DNA of 13,207 nucleotides from an uncultured Saprospiraceae bacterium. Lineage in GTDB: Bacteria > Bacteroidota > Bacteroidia > Chitinophagales > Saprospiraceae. The position numbers and the translations under genes were made by a program. The stretch spans positions 1-13,207 of the forward strand of contig CALHBW010000577.1 in the NCBI GenBank assembly GCA_937930625.1, in the 5' to 3' direction. The notes below the pieces were generated by a model. The model worked only from the letters and a program-made list of their open reading frames with translations, had not been told where the DNA came from and did no database searches. Below are positions 1 to 7,104 of the stretch, piece by piece. Numbering within the stretch: the first letter of the stretch is position 1; the number at the start of each line of letters is the position of its first letter.

Positions 1-1
1 T

Positions 2-697
2 TTTGATGCCCGCGCACAGAAGGTCACGAAGGCATTTGTGAAGATAATGAACGATGTGGGGATAAAATTCGCCATACTCGGCAACGAAGAAAGCTGCACC
101 GGCGACCCGGCACGACGCGCAGGCAATGAGTTCGTATTTCAAATGACGGCATTGCAGAATATTGAGACTTTAAATATGTATAAAGTCAAAAAAATAGTTG
201 CCGCTTGTCCGCATTGTTTCAATACTTTGAAAAATGAATATCCCGCGCTTGGCGGTAACTATGAGGTCATTCACCACACGCAATTATTGCAAGAACTCAT
301 CAACGACGGGCGCGTAAAAATGAGTGAAAGCGGTGCATTCAAAGGCAAAAAAATCACCTATCACGATTCGTGTTATTTGGGACGTGTCAATGGCATTTAC
401 GAAGCTCCGCGTAATGTATTGAAGCAATTGGATGCGGATTTGGTGGAAATGAAACGCAGTAAAACCAACGGTTTGTGTTGTGGCGCAGGTGGCGCACAGA
501 TGTTCAAAGAAGATGAACCCGGCGACAAACGCATCAACATAGAACGCATCGAAGAAGCCCTTGATACAGGCGCAGATATAGTCGCGGTCAACTGCCCGTT
601 TTGCCTTACGATGATGTCCGATGGTGTAAAAGCCAAAGAAAAAGAAGACAAAGTAATGGTCTATGACCTTTCAGAAATGATAGTCACCGTAGCGTAA
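2..697 (+). CDS. (Fe-S)-binding CCG-domain protein, heterodisulfide reductase/glycolate oxidase Fe-S subunit-like (5' partial)
   Basis: This is the C-terminal part of a CCG-domain iron-sulfur protein, a family that handles electron transfer next to flavin or dicluster Fe-S partners. The frame is open to the first base, so the GTG at 38 is not a convincing start. Family members that I recall are about 260 residues, which suggests roughly 30 residues are missing. Counting from the GTG codon, the sequence shows ESCTGDPARRAGNE (18-31), CPHC (57-60), HDSCYLGR (109-116), GLCCGAGGAQMF (145-156) and CPFC (186-189). Cys112, Cys147-Cys148 and Cys186-x-x-Cys189 match the Cx(n)CCx(n)CxxC pattern of a CCG domain. 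The usual HDPCYLGR motif has Ser in place of Pro here. No ferredoxin-type CxxCxxCxxxC is present; in this lineage a separate dicluster protein usually lies just upstream, outside this window. The physiological electron donor cannot be read from the sequence. Confidence 0.88.
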   Translation, partial: FDARAQKVTKAFVKIMNDVGIKFAILGNEESCTGDPARRAGNEFVFQMTALQNIETLNMYKVKKIVAACPHCFNTLKNEYPALGGNYEVIHHTQLLQELINDGRVKMSESGAFKGKKITYHDSCYLGRVNGIYEAPRNVLKQLDADLVEMKRSKTNGLCCGAGGAQMFKEDEPGDKRINIERIEEALDTGADIVAVNCPFCLTMMSDGVKAKEKEDKVMVYDLSEMIVTVA

Positions 698-730
698 TGC
701 CTCCGGCTTGCGCCGCGCAATACATAGAAA

Positions 731-1234
731 ATGAACGAACAATCAACAATCACACAAAATAAATTCGAGACTTTCCCCGCCACTTCGCGCGTATGGATTT
801 ATCAATCTAAAACGGCATTTTCGGAAGCTGATATTACGAAAATACGTACACACATCGACGCATTTACGAAGCAGTGGGCAAGCCATAATCGCGCCTTACA
901 AGCTACGGGTGATGTGTTGCACGGACGGTTTATCGTATTGATGGTCGATGAAAGTATGGCGGGGGCAAGTGGCTGTTCGATAGATAGTTCTGTGCATTTT
1001 ATTAAAGCAGTAGAGCAAGAATACGGCGTAGATTTATTCGATAGAATGACTTTTACTTACGAAAAAGACGATGCAGTCTATGCAGCCGACCGCGAGCAAT
1101 TTGTAGCATTATTTGCTTCCGGCGAAATAAATGACGATACGATAGTTTTTGATAATTTGGTGAATACAAAAGCAGATTTTGACCAACGTTGGAAGGTTCG
1201 GCTTGATGATAGTTGGCACAAACGAATGGTATAG
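731..1234 (+). CDS. Conserved Bacteroidota protein of unknown function (often mislabelled 'ABC transporter ATPase')
   Basis: A 167-residue soluble protein with no signal peptide or membrane segment. It starts at ATG 731, 34 bp after the upstream (Fe-S) gene, so the two are probably cotranscribed. I recognise the family by its conserved stretches: VWIYQS (21-26), GRFIVLMVD (65-73), GASGCSIDSSV (78-88), FDNLVNTKADF near residues 140-150, and DSWHKRMV at the C-terminus. Homologues in Bacteroidota databases often carry the name 'ABC transporter ATPase', but no Walker A, Walker B or ABC signature is visible, so that name is not supported. The repeated association with an (Fe-S)-binding CCG protein, which I recall from related genomes, is the only hint of function. 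Cys82 in the GCSID motif and the terminal DSWH are the residues most likely to matter. Confidence 0.8.
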   Translation: MNEQSTITQNKFETFPATSRVWIYQSKTAFSEADITKIRTHIDAFTKQWASHNRALQATGDVLHGRFIVLMVDESMAGASGCSIDSSVHFIKAVEQEYGVDLFDRMTFTYEKDDAVYAADREQFVALFASGEINDDTIVFDNLVNTKADFDQRWKVRLDDSWHKRMV

Positions 1235-1250
1235 AGAATAGTGATAATAA

Positions 1251-1302
1251 GGAAACACGAAAAGAACAATTTAGATGGGTAGAGTATTTTCTTCGTGTTC
1301 CC
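1251..1302 (+). terminator. Possible hairpin terminator after the GCSID-type gene
   Basis: An imperfect inverted repeat lies 17 bp after the stop codon. The left arm is 1251-1266 (GGAAACACGAAAAGAA) and the right arm 1289-1302 (TTCTTCGTGTTCC), pairing with two bulged adenines. Only mixed AT sequence follows, with no clean T-run, so termination is plausible rather than clear. Confidence 0.4.
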
Positions 1303-1379
1303 TAAGTGTATAATTTTCTATTTCTGTGCTATTATAGTTTGTTTTCAAGTGTGTGTTTTTCATAAAAAGATGCAGTATG

Positions 1380-1411
1380 TTTGGTTTTTTGAAACATCAC
1401 AACTACCTTTG
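1380..1411 (+). promoter_or_regulatory. Bacteroidota-type promoter upstream of the small lipoprotein pair
   Basis: TTTG at 1380-1383 and TACCTTTG at 1404-1411 are separated by 20 nt. This matches the Bacteroidota housekeeping sigma pattern (-33 TTTG, -7 TAnnTTTG). Transcription would start near 1418 and leave a leader of about 145 nt before the ATG at 1564. The rest of the 329-bp gap (1235-1563) holds the hairpin at 1251-1302, the palindrome at 1517-1541 and otherwise AT-rich sequence in which I see no gene. Confidence 0.45.
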
Positions 1412-1516
1412 TCTCAAAGAGTAAACGAAGAAACGGAAGCCTAATAAACTAACTTTATAAGCTCAAAAGCCGTATTCTCACTCAAATTTTATCTCTTATT
1501 TATTTATCTAATTGGG

Positions 1517-1541
1517 ATGACATAGTTTCATATTATGTCAT
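1517..1541. promoter_or_regulatory. Perfect 8-bp palindrome, candidate operator or leader hairpin
   Basis: ATGACATA (1517-1524) and TATGTCAT (1534-1541) are perfect inverted arms with a 9-bp spacer. The palindrome ends 22 bp before the start codon of the first small lipoprotein. The geometry suits a dimeric DNA-binding regulator, or a small hairpin in the leader if the upstream promoter is correct. No cognate regulator is encoded in the window. Confidence 0.35.
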
Positions 1542-1563
1542 AACACACTTAATTTTTCTAATT

Positions 1564-1773
1564 ATGAAAAAGCTTTCATTGTTGTGCGCTGTATTATTCG
1601 CACTTTCTTTCACAGCCTGCAAAAAAGACTACACTTGTACTTGTACCACTCTCGGTCAGGATTCCATTAGTGAAATGACTAATGTAAGTAAATCTGACGC
1701 AGAAGATGCTTGTTCTGCCCTTGAGACTGCAGCACAACTTGTTGATTCAGACGCAACTTGTACTCTAGACTAA
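1564..1773 (+). CDS. Small cysteine-patterned lipoprotein (paralogue 1)
   Basis: A 69-residue predicted lipoprotein. The N-terminus has a lysine pair, a hydrophobic stretch (4-16) and a lipobox SFTAC with the lipidated cysteine at residue 19. The mature chain is 51 residues, acidic, and has four further cysteines at mature positions 7, 9, 32 and 48 (motifs TCTC, EDAC, ATCTLD). These could form two disulfides in the periplasm or at the cell surface; this is inference. The next gene encodes a paralogue of identical mature length. I know of similar short 'CKKDYTCTC' lipoproteins in other Bacteroidota but of no function. The gene is bounded by its own upstream promoter candidate and a strong terminator, so it is probably a single-gene transcript. 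Confidence 0.75.
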   Translation: MKKLSLLCAVLFALSFTACKKDYTCTCTTLGQDSISEMTNVSKSDAEDACSALETAAQLVDSDATCTLD

Positions 1774-1795
1774 TTACTATTGAGGTATCAAGATT

Positions 1796-1833
1796 AAAAA
1801 CGGTATGGGCGTGATGCTTATGCCGTTTTTTTT
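1796..1833 (+). terminator. Rho-independent terminator after small lipoprotein 1
   Basis: An 11-bp stem (1796-1806 AAAAACGGTAT with 1820-1830 ATGCCGTTTTT, one G-U pair in RNA) encloses a 13-nt loop and ends in a run of eight T residues (1826-1833). It lies 22 bp after the stop codon and separates the two lipoprotein paralogues into different transcripts. Confidence 0.8.
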
Positions 1834-2053
1834 GTCTAACAACAAAAAATATTCTTTCACCTATTGCATCTTAATGTAGAATCCTGCATTTTTGTAGAAC
1901 ATTGAGATATTCCCAACAAATTTCTTAATCATTTGAACCTCAATTTATTCCCACTATAATCCAACTTAACTCATATTCAATTTGCTTAGAATCATCTGTG
2001 ATGCAACAGTAGGGTATGCCTCTGTGCATCTATACAAAACAAACTATTGAGTT

Positions 2054-2266
2054 ATGAGAAAACAACTTTTTTGCATTATCGTATTCGCAATTACCCTAAC
2101 TTTGACTGCGTGTAATAAAAACCGCACATGTACTTGTGTCGTTGGCGACGAAACATACATCTCCGAAATGGTGCATGTAACAAAAGCCAAAGCAGAGGAT
2201 TATTGCACACATCAAGAATCTCTCTATCAAGAAAGAGACGGTAGAGCTACTTGTAGATTAGATTAA
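2054..2266 (+). CDS. Small cysteine-patterned lipoprotein (paralogue 2)
   Basis: A 70-residue predicted lipoprotein with a basic N-terminus (MRKQ), a hydrophobic segment (5-17) and lipobox LTAC, with the lipidated cysteine at residue 20. The mature part is 51 residues and aligns with that of the upstream paralogue without gaps: by my count 24 of 51 positions are identical, including all five cysteines, ISEM, AED and the ATC-x-LD ending. Net charge differs: this copy has many more Lys and Arg residues than the strongly acidic paralogue, which hints at different partners. I see no clear promoter motif in the 220 bp after the preceding terminator. The stop is followed within 6 bp by a long inverted repeat. 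Function is unknown. Confidence 0.72.
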   Translation: MRKQLFCIIVFAITLTLTACNKNRTCTCVVGDETYISEMVHVTKAKAEDYCTHQESLYQERDGRATCRLD

Positions 2267-2271
2267 TGAAA

Positions 2272-2427
2272 GATATAGCAGGCATTTTAAAATGTGTGTG
2301 TACATAACAGGTTATTTTCACGCGGAGAGCGCAGAGTACGCAGAGGACTGATAATCAAATGTCTCTGCGTACCCCACGAACTCTACGTGAGATAATTTGT
2401 GTACACACTTAAAATGCCTGTTATATC
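2272..2427. repeat. Large nested inverted repeat containing two [CTCTGCGNN]x3 modules
   Basis: A roughly 156-bp hairpin-forming block. The outer arms are 2272-2290 (GATATAGCAGGCATTTTAA) and 2409-2427, one mismatch, followed by partly matching GTGTGT/ACA segments. The inner arms are two 27-bp modules, each three copies of a 9-mer close to CTCTGCGNN: 2319-2345 reads on the minus strand and 2363-2389 on the plus strand. Between them sits CTGATAATCAAAT, also found next to the same module at 5190-5299 and 8379-8487. A T-run follows at 2438-2446, so the block could end transcription of the lipoprotein gene. It resembles a MITE-like or REP-like intergenic repeat; no transposase is nearby. Confidence 0.75.
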
Positions 2428-2462
2428 TTCACGTCCGTTTTTTTTTCTTAAATTAGCCGAAA

Positions 2463-4151
2463 TTGTCTGCTGATTTGAGTATTCGTCAATCCATTATTTT
2501 CGATTTATTTTTGCTGACCGCTTTGTGGTTGATAGCTATCGTTTTGGTCAATCCTTCTGGAGATTTTCCATTGAATGATGACTGGTCTTACGCTATTGCT
2601 GTACAGCGTATGTTGGAAACGGGAGATTTTCGTCCTCTGGGTTGGACAAGCTCTGCATTAATTACTCAGACTCTTTGGGCAACAGCCTTTTGTAGTATTT
2701 TTGGTTTTTCATTTGAAGTCTTGCGCGGAGCTACGCTTGTAGTGTCTATATTTGGGATTTTTACGATATATCTCTTAACACTCCAATTGAAATTGAACCG
2801 AAAAACAGCCTTTTTTCTTGCCCTTTGTATTGCCTTCAATCCGCTTTGGTTTGCGCTGTCATTTACCTTTATGACAGATGTGTATTTTGCAACTTTTACT
2901 GCGATTACATTATTATTTTTCGTTCGTTTTTTTCAAAATAGAAAATGGATAGATTGGTCTTTGGGCATTGCTTTCTCATTGGTAGCGATACTATGCCGAC
3001 AGTTTGGTTTGTTTGTACCAATGGCATTTTGTGTTGTTTTTTTATTTGTGAATTTGAAAATATTTACAAATAAAAAAATATCATTATATATAATTTTGCA
3101 AGCTATTTTACCTTTAATTATTGGGCTTACCACCTTGTTTATCTTTCAAAATTGGATGGAAAATACCGGACGCACACCCTTCGCATATGGTAATCAAACA
3201 AACAGATTGTGGTCGCTCTTTCAAAATCCGATGGAACTTCCGGTGCGTTTTTTTAAGAACAGTTTTATAGCAATTATATATTTGGGATGGTTTTTATTGC
3301 CGATAAATGGTGGACGGTGGACGGTAGAAGGTAAACGATGGATGACTTTTTTTAGTGCAGTAATATTTTTCGCACTTTTTTGCTTAGACAAACCAATGCC
3401 TTTGGGGAAAAATATTATCCAAGAAACAGGTATTGGTCCGCTTTCTTTGTATGATACGATGATATTGGATTTGCCGGGAGTAGAATCAATTGGAAGTTGG
3501 TTTTGGTATTTCATAACAGGAATTGGAGTATTGGGAGGTGTGTTGATTATTTATTTGATTATCAATGTTTTAAAAAACATTTTAATACAAGTAAAAAAAC
3601 GAAATTTGGATATAGAAACAAGTGTTGGCTTGTTTTTTCTGTTGGGAGCTTTTATCTATTTTTTACCCATTGCCTTGCATGGTTTTTTTGACCGTTATTT
3701 ATTGCCTTTATTAATTGTGTTGCCGGTATCATTTTTTATATTTTATAATAAAAATAATACGAATAAGAAACATGATAATTTAGAAAATACTGCTAATTGG
3801 AGGATGTATATTGGCGTGGGATTACTTATTATTCAAATTGCTTTTAGTATCATAACGATGCATGATTATATGTCGTGGAATCGTACACGATGGGCGGCAA
3901 TTCGTCATTTGAATGAAGTCGAAAACATTCCGTTTGAAGATATAGACGGTGGTTTAGAATTTAATGGTTTATATTTTTACGATGCTCAATATCAGGCACG
4001 GGATACAACGGGAATTTGGTGGTGGACGGGCGAACGCGATTACGTACTTTCTTTTAGTGAATTACCCAATTTTAAGGTTGTTAAAAAATACAAATACTTT
4101 AGATTTATAAATCAATCGCATGAAGAAATTTTAATCTTAAAAAGAAAATAA
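2463..4151 (+). CDS. GT39/ArnT-like integral membrane glycosyltransferase
   Basis: A 562-residue polytopic membrane protein of the GT-C type. Members of this group transfer sugars from polyprenyl-phosphate donors to lipid or protein acceptors on the periplasmic side. After the first membrane segment (about 12-29) comes the first-loop motif GDFPLNDDWSY (33-43); the acidic pair Asp39-Asp40 is where the catalytic Asp of this fold lies. A second family-like feature is the MTD motif at 137-139 at a membrane boundary. Around ten hydrophobic segments follow, then a soluble tail of about 90 residues rich in aromatics. An in-frame TAG at 2454 limits the start; TTG 2463 is the best choice and TTG 2475 the alternative, and no ATG fits. 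Donor and acceptor cannot be told. It stands alone and is not in a polysaccharide cluster. Confidence 0.7.
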   Translation: MSADLSIRQSIIFDLFLLTALWLIAIVLVNPSGDFPLNDDWSYAIAVQRMLETGDFRPLGWTSSALITQTLWATAFCSIFGFSFEVLRGATLVVSIFGIFTIYLLTLQLKLNRKTAFFLALCIAFNPLWFALSFTFMTDVYFATFTAITLLFFVRFFQNRKWIDWSLGIAFSLVAILCRQFGLFVPMAFCVVFLFVNLKIFTNKKISLYIILQAILPLIIGLTTLFIFQNWMENTGRTPFAYGNQTNRLWSLFQNPMELPVRFFKNSFIAIIYLGWFLLPINGGRWTVEGKRWMTFFSAVIFFALFCLDKPMPLGKNIIQETGIGPLSLYDTMILDLPGVESIGSWFWYFITGIGVLGGVLIIYLIINVLKNILIQVKKRNLDIETSVGLFFLLGAFIYFLPIALHGFFDRYLLPLLIVLPVSFFIFYNKNNTNKKHDNLENTANWRMYIGVGLLIIQIAFSIITMHDYMSWNRTRWAAIRHLNEVENIPFEDIDGGLEFNGLYFYDAQYQARDTTGIWWWTGERDYVLSFSELPNFKVVKKYKYFRFINQSHEEILILKRK

Positions 4152-4186
4152 ATTACCGAAGGAACATGCTTATCCAACGTTTTTTA

Positions 4187-4194
4187 TATATTTG
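4187..4194 (+). promoter_or_regulatory. Possible -7 element for the TPR lipoprotein gene
   Basis: TATATTTG matches the TAnnTTTG consensus and lies about 59 bp before the ATG at 4253. No TTTG is present at the expected -33 distance, so the support is weak. Confidence 0.3.
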
Positions 4195-4252
4195 GATCGA
4201 ATTAAAGTATCCCCTTGCTATTTACTAAAATTTAACAACCAGTGTGATTACC

Positions 4253-5095
4253 ATGAGAAAGTTGAATCAATATTCAGCACCCATTCATTTTATTTTATTA
4301 CTCGTTGGCGTTCTATTAATATCGTCATGTGCTCCTGACCGCGACCCTAATAAACCCCGTTATATTAATCCCAAATTTGCCAATGCCTACACAAGCAAAG
4401 GTAATTTTCATTACAATAAGAAGGAGTTTGACAAAGCTATGGAGAATTACATCAAAGCGATTCGGGCAGACACCGGGCATACAGAAGCATATTATCGCAA
4501 AGGTTTGGTTTATACCGATAGAGGAAATTATTCGGAAGCATTAAAAAATTTCAATAGAGCCATTGAACTTGAACCCGAGCATATGGATGCACACCTTAAT
4601 AGAGGCATTACCTATCATCATTTGAAACAATACAATAAAGCAAAGCTAGATTTTAATAAGACGATTCAAATTGCTCCGACAAATCATAAGGCTTATCAAT
4701 ACCGCGCAATTACAAACTATGAAAGCGGTAATACAGCACAAGCAGAAAAGGATATTTCGAAAGCTTTAGAGATAAAACCAGATTATGCAGATGCTTATTA
4801 CAACAGAGGCAACCTTCATAATGAACAAGGTAAAATCGCAGAGGCAGAGCGTGACTTTACAGCAACAATAAATGCAGATCCGCGTTACGTTCCCGCTTAT
4901 AATAATCGTGGTTTATTGTATTTTAATCAGAAAAAATATCGTGAAGCTATTGCGGATTACACCAAAGCACTTGAACTTGACCCCAATTCGGTTATTTTGT
5001 ACGTCAATAGAAAAGACGCTTACGAAAAAATCGGCGACCAAGCCAAAGCCGACGCAGATTACCAAAAAGCCCTCGCATTGCAGCAGGGGAGGTAA
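4253..5095 (+). CDS. TPR-repeat lipoprotein
   Basis: A probable lipoprotein made almost wholly of tetratricopeptide repeats, which form helical scaffolds for protein-protein contacts in the periplasm or outer membrane. I start it at ATG 4253 (280 residues); an in-frame GTG at 4244 would add three residues ahead of the MRKLNQ signal peptide and is less likely. The lipobox ISSC puts the lipid-bearing cysteine at residue 26. From residue 42 to 279 there are seven consecutive TPRs of exactly 34 residues without insertions, each with the AYYNRG-type helix A and the ending [AI]xxxPx, such as AIELEPE. No enzymatic domain is present. The gene is read toward the symporter gene; the last base of its TAA stop is the first base of an 8-bp tandem array. 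The partner is unknown. Confidence 0.85.
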   Translation: MRKLNQYSAPIHFILLLVGVLLISSCAPDRDPNKPRYINPKFANAYTSKGNFHYNKKEFDKAMENYIKAIRADTGHTEAYYRKGLVYTDRGNYSEALKNFNRAIELEPEHMDAHLNRGITYHHLKQYNKAKLDFNKTIQIAPTNHKAYQYRAITNYESGNTAQAEKDISKALEIKPDYADAYYNRGNLHNEQGKIAEAERDFTATINADPRYVPAYNNRGLLYFNQKKYREAIADYTKALELDPNSVILYVNRKDAYEKIGDQAKADADYQKALALQQGR

Positions 5096-5166
5096 CGAGT
5101 TGATGAGTTGACGAATTGACGAATTGATGAGTTGATGAGTTGACGAATTGATGAGTTATTGAGTTG
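5095..5166. repeat. Tandem array of nine 8-bp units, A[TC]GA[GA]TTG
   Basis: Nine consecutive 8-bp units read ACGAGTTG, ATGAGTTG, ACGAATTG, ACGAATTG, ATGAGTTG, ATGAGTTG, ACGAATTG, ATGAGTTA and TTGAGTTG. The first base is the last base of the TPR gene's TAA stop. The same unit occurs on the other strand at 5318-5379, so the two arrays could pair into a long imperfect stem around the 110-bp repeat between them. Confidence 0.85.
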
Positions 5167-5189
5167 ACGTTTTTTATCACTCTTTGAAC

Positions 5190-5299
5190 GGGAGTGTTCA
5201 CCCAACTGTGTCTTATTCGATTAAATTAAGGATGCTATATTTACAAAAGACTGATAATCAAATCTCTGCGAACTCCGCGTTCTCTGCGTGACACAAAAT
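5190..5299 (+). repeat. 110-bp dispersed repeat, copy A
   Basis: This segment is repeated in inverted orientation at 8379-8487. By hand alignment there are nine substitutions and one single-base gap, or about 91% identity. From 5' to 3' it contains GGGAGTGTTCAC, CAACTGTGTCTT, CGATTAAAT, ATTTACAAAA, CTGATAATCAA, the 27-bp [CTCTGCGNN]x3 module (5264-5290) and GACACAAAAT. It carries no open reading frame of note and lies between the convergent ends of the TPR and symporter genes, flanked by the two 8-bp arrays. A mobile intergenic element or a structured RNA are both possible. Confidence 0.85.
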
Positions 5300-5317
5300 A
5301 TTGAATAGTCCCCTTTG

Positions 5318-5379
5318 AACTCATCAGCACGTCAACTCGTCAACTCATCAACTCATCAACTCATCAACTCATCAACTCG
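5318..5379. repeat. Tandem array of 8-bp units, CAACTCAT, running into a stop codon
   Basis: A degenerate start at 5318-5332 is followed by clean units CAACTCGT (5333-5340) and four CAACTCAT (5341-5372), then CAACTCG (5373-5379). It is the reverse complement of the unit at 5095-5166. The symporter stop codon (TGA, minus strand 5374-5372) and the codons before it lie within the array. Confidence 0.85.
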
Positions 5380-6952
5380 CCATCTGATATAAGATAGCCA
5401 AAACGAGGTGAATCGCTATCATAGAAAATAAGAGCATCATACCGTAGCGTGTTACGCGCGGGTCAGCAGATTTGTAAAATTCTTTGATGGGCAGCAAGCC
5501 GTTTTTCATAATCGTTGGGATGCTTACAATTGCCAAACAACTCGTAATCACGACAAAGGCGCGGACTAAATACGGCAAATCAGGTACAAAAAATTTCAGC
5601 GCATAATTCACAGGAACGGTGAGCAAGAAAGCCGCAAGTGCCAGCTTCTTATTCGGCATCAATAGGAACGCCGCCGTACAAATCACGACGACAAATCCAT
5701 GATTAAAGTAATAACGCAACTCATTGAGGGTGTGGGTAAATGCGCTGTTTTGTTCCGAAAATTTCAGGTCGGTCAGATAAAATGCCATCGCAATTCCGAT
5801 AAATAAAGTGACGATAATTGTACGTCTGCCGGTGTTGACAATTTGCTTTTCGGTGGCATCGGGATTGATATATACTTTGTAAATGTCAATCGAAAATAAA
5901 GTCGCCAATGAATTGAACAGCGAGTCAATCGTACTCATCAGCGAAGCAAAAACAGCGCACAAAATCACGCCGCGCAAGCCCGGACTCAGGAAGTTGGCGA
6001 GGATATAAGTAAAGGCTTGGTCGGGTTCGGCGGCAAGTGCTTCCTTACCCACGATACCCGCAAGCGCGACACCCGGCACGATGACAATCAAAGCGACATA
6101 ATACTTCATAATTCCGCCTGCCATCAAACCAACCTGTGCATGGCGAAGGCTCTTGGCGGCAAGTGAGCGTTGGATAACACTCTGATTGGCACACCAATAA
6201 TTGATATTCAAGAAAAATAAACCGAGCGTAACGCCAAACCAACCGAGTTTTGGATGGTCGGCGGGTAGGTGCATATTCATTAGTTCGGGTGTTTTTTCGT
6301 AGAGTTGCCCCCATCCACCGAGTTTTTGGAGTGATACCCAAAGGATAATCGTCCCGCCAATCAGCAAAATCGAAAACTGTATAATATCTGTCCGTACCAC
6401 CGCCTGCAAACCACCGAAATAGGTATAAATCGCCGAAAATACGCCCAAAAATACAATCAAAACACCCACACGCGTCATCCGGTCGTCGCTGATAAAAGAC
6501 AGAAATTCGCTAAACGCCAACTCACCTACATATGCGCCCCAGAGCATTGCCACACCCAAGCCGAGTGTTGAAAATAAAATCAAATTTCCGATAGAATACG
6601 CCAACCCGACGCCTTCTCCAAGTCGCTTTTTAAGAAATTGTGTAATCGTTATAATCCTATCTTTCAGGTATAAAGGCACAAAAATAAAGGCTGCCATAAA
6701 CAAACCCTGAATGGCATTGATTTCAAAATTAGCTTGTGCAATACCATACAAATACGCCGAACCCATCATCCCCAAAAACTGATAACCGTGAATATTCGTC
6801 GCAATCGTCGAAATCGCAATAGAGTACCAATTCAGATTTCTGTTGCTCAAAAAATACTCTTCGCTCGTCATGTCTTTACTCCGCTTGCCAGACATGGCAA
6901 TGAGCATGACCACCGAAAAATAAACTACTACGATAATAAAATCAATCAACAT
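5372..6952 (-). CDS. Sodium:solute symporter (SSS/SLC5 family)
   Basis: A 526-residue inner-membrane carrier expected to couple substrate uptake to the sodium gradient. ATG at 6952 begins directly with a membrane segment, and the length is normal for the family. Hallmarks are the broken first core helix STIATNIHGYQFLG (48-61), the signature YTYFGGLQAVVRTDIIQ (176-192), NYWCANQSVIQRSLAAKS (251-268) and SLMSTIDSLFNSLATLFSID (337-356), which contains the Ser/Asn-rich Na2-site region. About 13 membrane segments can be counted. The substrate (sugar, sialic acid, amino acid or vitamin) cannot be assigned from these motifs and no catabolic gene is adjacent. The C-terminus YQMAS ends inside an 8-bp repeat array, so the last codons may vary between strains. 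Confidence 0.9.
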   Translation of the reverse strand: MLIDFIIVVVYFSVVMLIAMSGKRSKDMTSEEYFLSNRNLNWYSIAISTIATNIHGYQFLGMMGSAYLYGIAQANFEINAIQGLFMAAFIFVPLYLKDRIITITQFLKKRLGEGVGLAYSIGNLILFSTLGLGVAMLWGAYVGELAFSEFLSFISDDRMTRVGVLIVFLGVFSAIYTYFGGLQAVVRTDIIQFSILLIGGTIILWVSLQKLGGWGQLYEKTPELMNMHLPADHPKLGWFGVTLGLFFLNINYWCANQSVIQRSLAAKSLRHAQVGLMAGGIMKYYVALIVIVPGVALAGIVGKEALAAEPDQAFTYILANFLSPGLRGVILCAVFASLMSTIDSLFNSLATLFSIDIYKVYINPDATEKQIVNTGRRTIIVTLFIGIAMAFYLTDLKFSEQNSAFTHTLNELRYYFNHGFVVVICTAAFLLMPNKKLALAAFLLTVPVNYALKFFVPDLPYLVRAFVVITSCLAIVSIPTIMKNGLLPIKEFYKSADPRVTRYGMMLLFSMIAIHLVLAILYQMAS

Positions 6953-6964
6953 AAAACAATGAGT

Positions 6965-7033
6965 AATTTTGAATGAGTGAATGGGTGAATTTTGAATGAG
7001 TGAATGATGAGGTAGGAAAATGATTCACTCATT
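6965..7033. repeat. Two 23-bp tandem copies plus an inverted arm upstream of the symporter gene
   Basis: Positions 6965-6987 and 6988-7010 are nearly identical 23-bp copies starting AATTTTGAATGAGTGAATG. The core AATGAGTGAAT (6995-7005) has a perfect inverted partner ATTCACTCATT at 7023-7033. The block begins 13 bp upstream of the symporter start codon, so it lies in that gene's leader or promoter. Confidence 0.7.
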
Positions 7034-7104
7034 ATTTTTCGTGAAAATAGAGAATTATTCGCAAAAACAGGTAGGTTTTTACAGACTTCAAATAAAAAAA
7101 ACGT

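Noticed and set aside
397..651. Minus-strand open frame inside the (Fe-S) protein gene
   Set aside because: It lies wholly within a strongly recognised gene on the other strand and its product shows no recognisable motif.
4244..4252. GTG start for the TPR lipoprotein
   Set aside because: It adds MIT in front of MRKLNQ; the ATG at 4253 gives a more typical lipoprotein signal peptide with basic residues at the start.
5004..5201. Minus-strand open frame with repeated STHQFVNS peptide
   Set aside because: It is the translation of the 8-bp tandem array (24-bp period gives an 8-residue repeat) running into the antisense of the TPR gene; it has no plausible start context or domain.
5095..5379. CRISPR array
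   Set aside because: The units are 8 bp with no unique spacers of 25-40 bp, and no cas genes are present.
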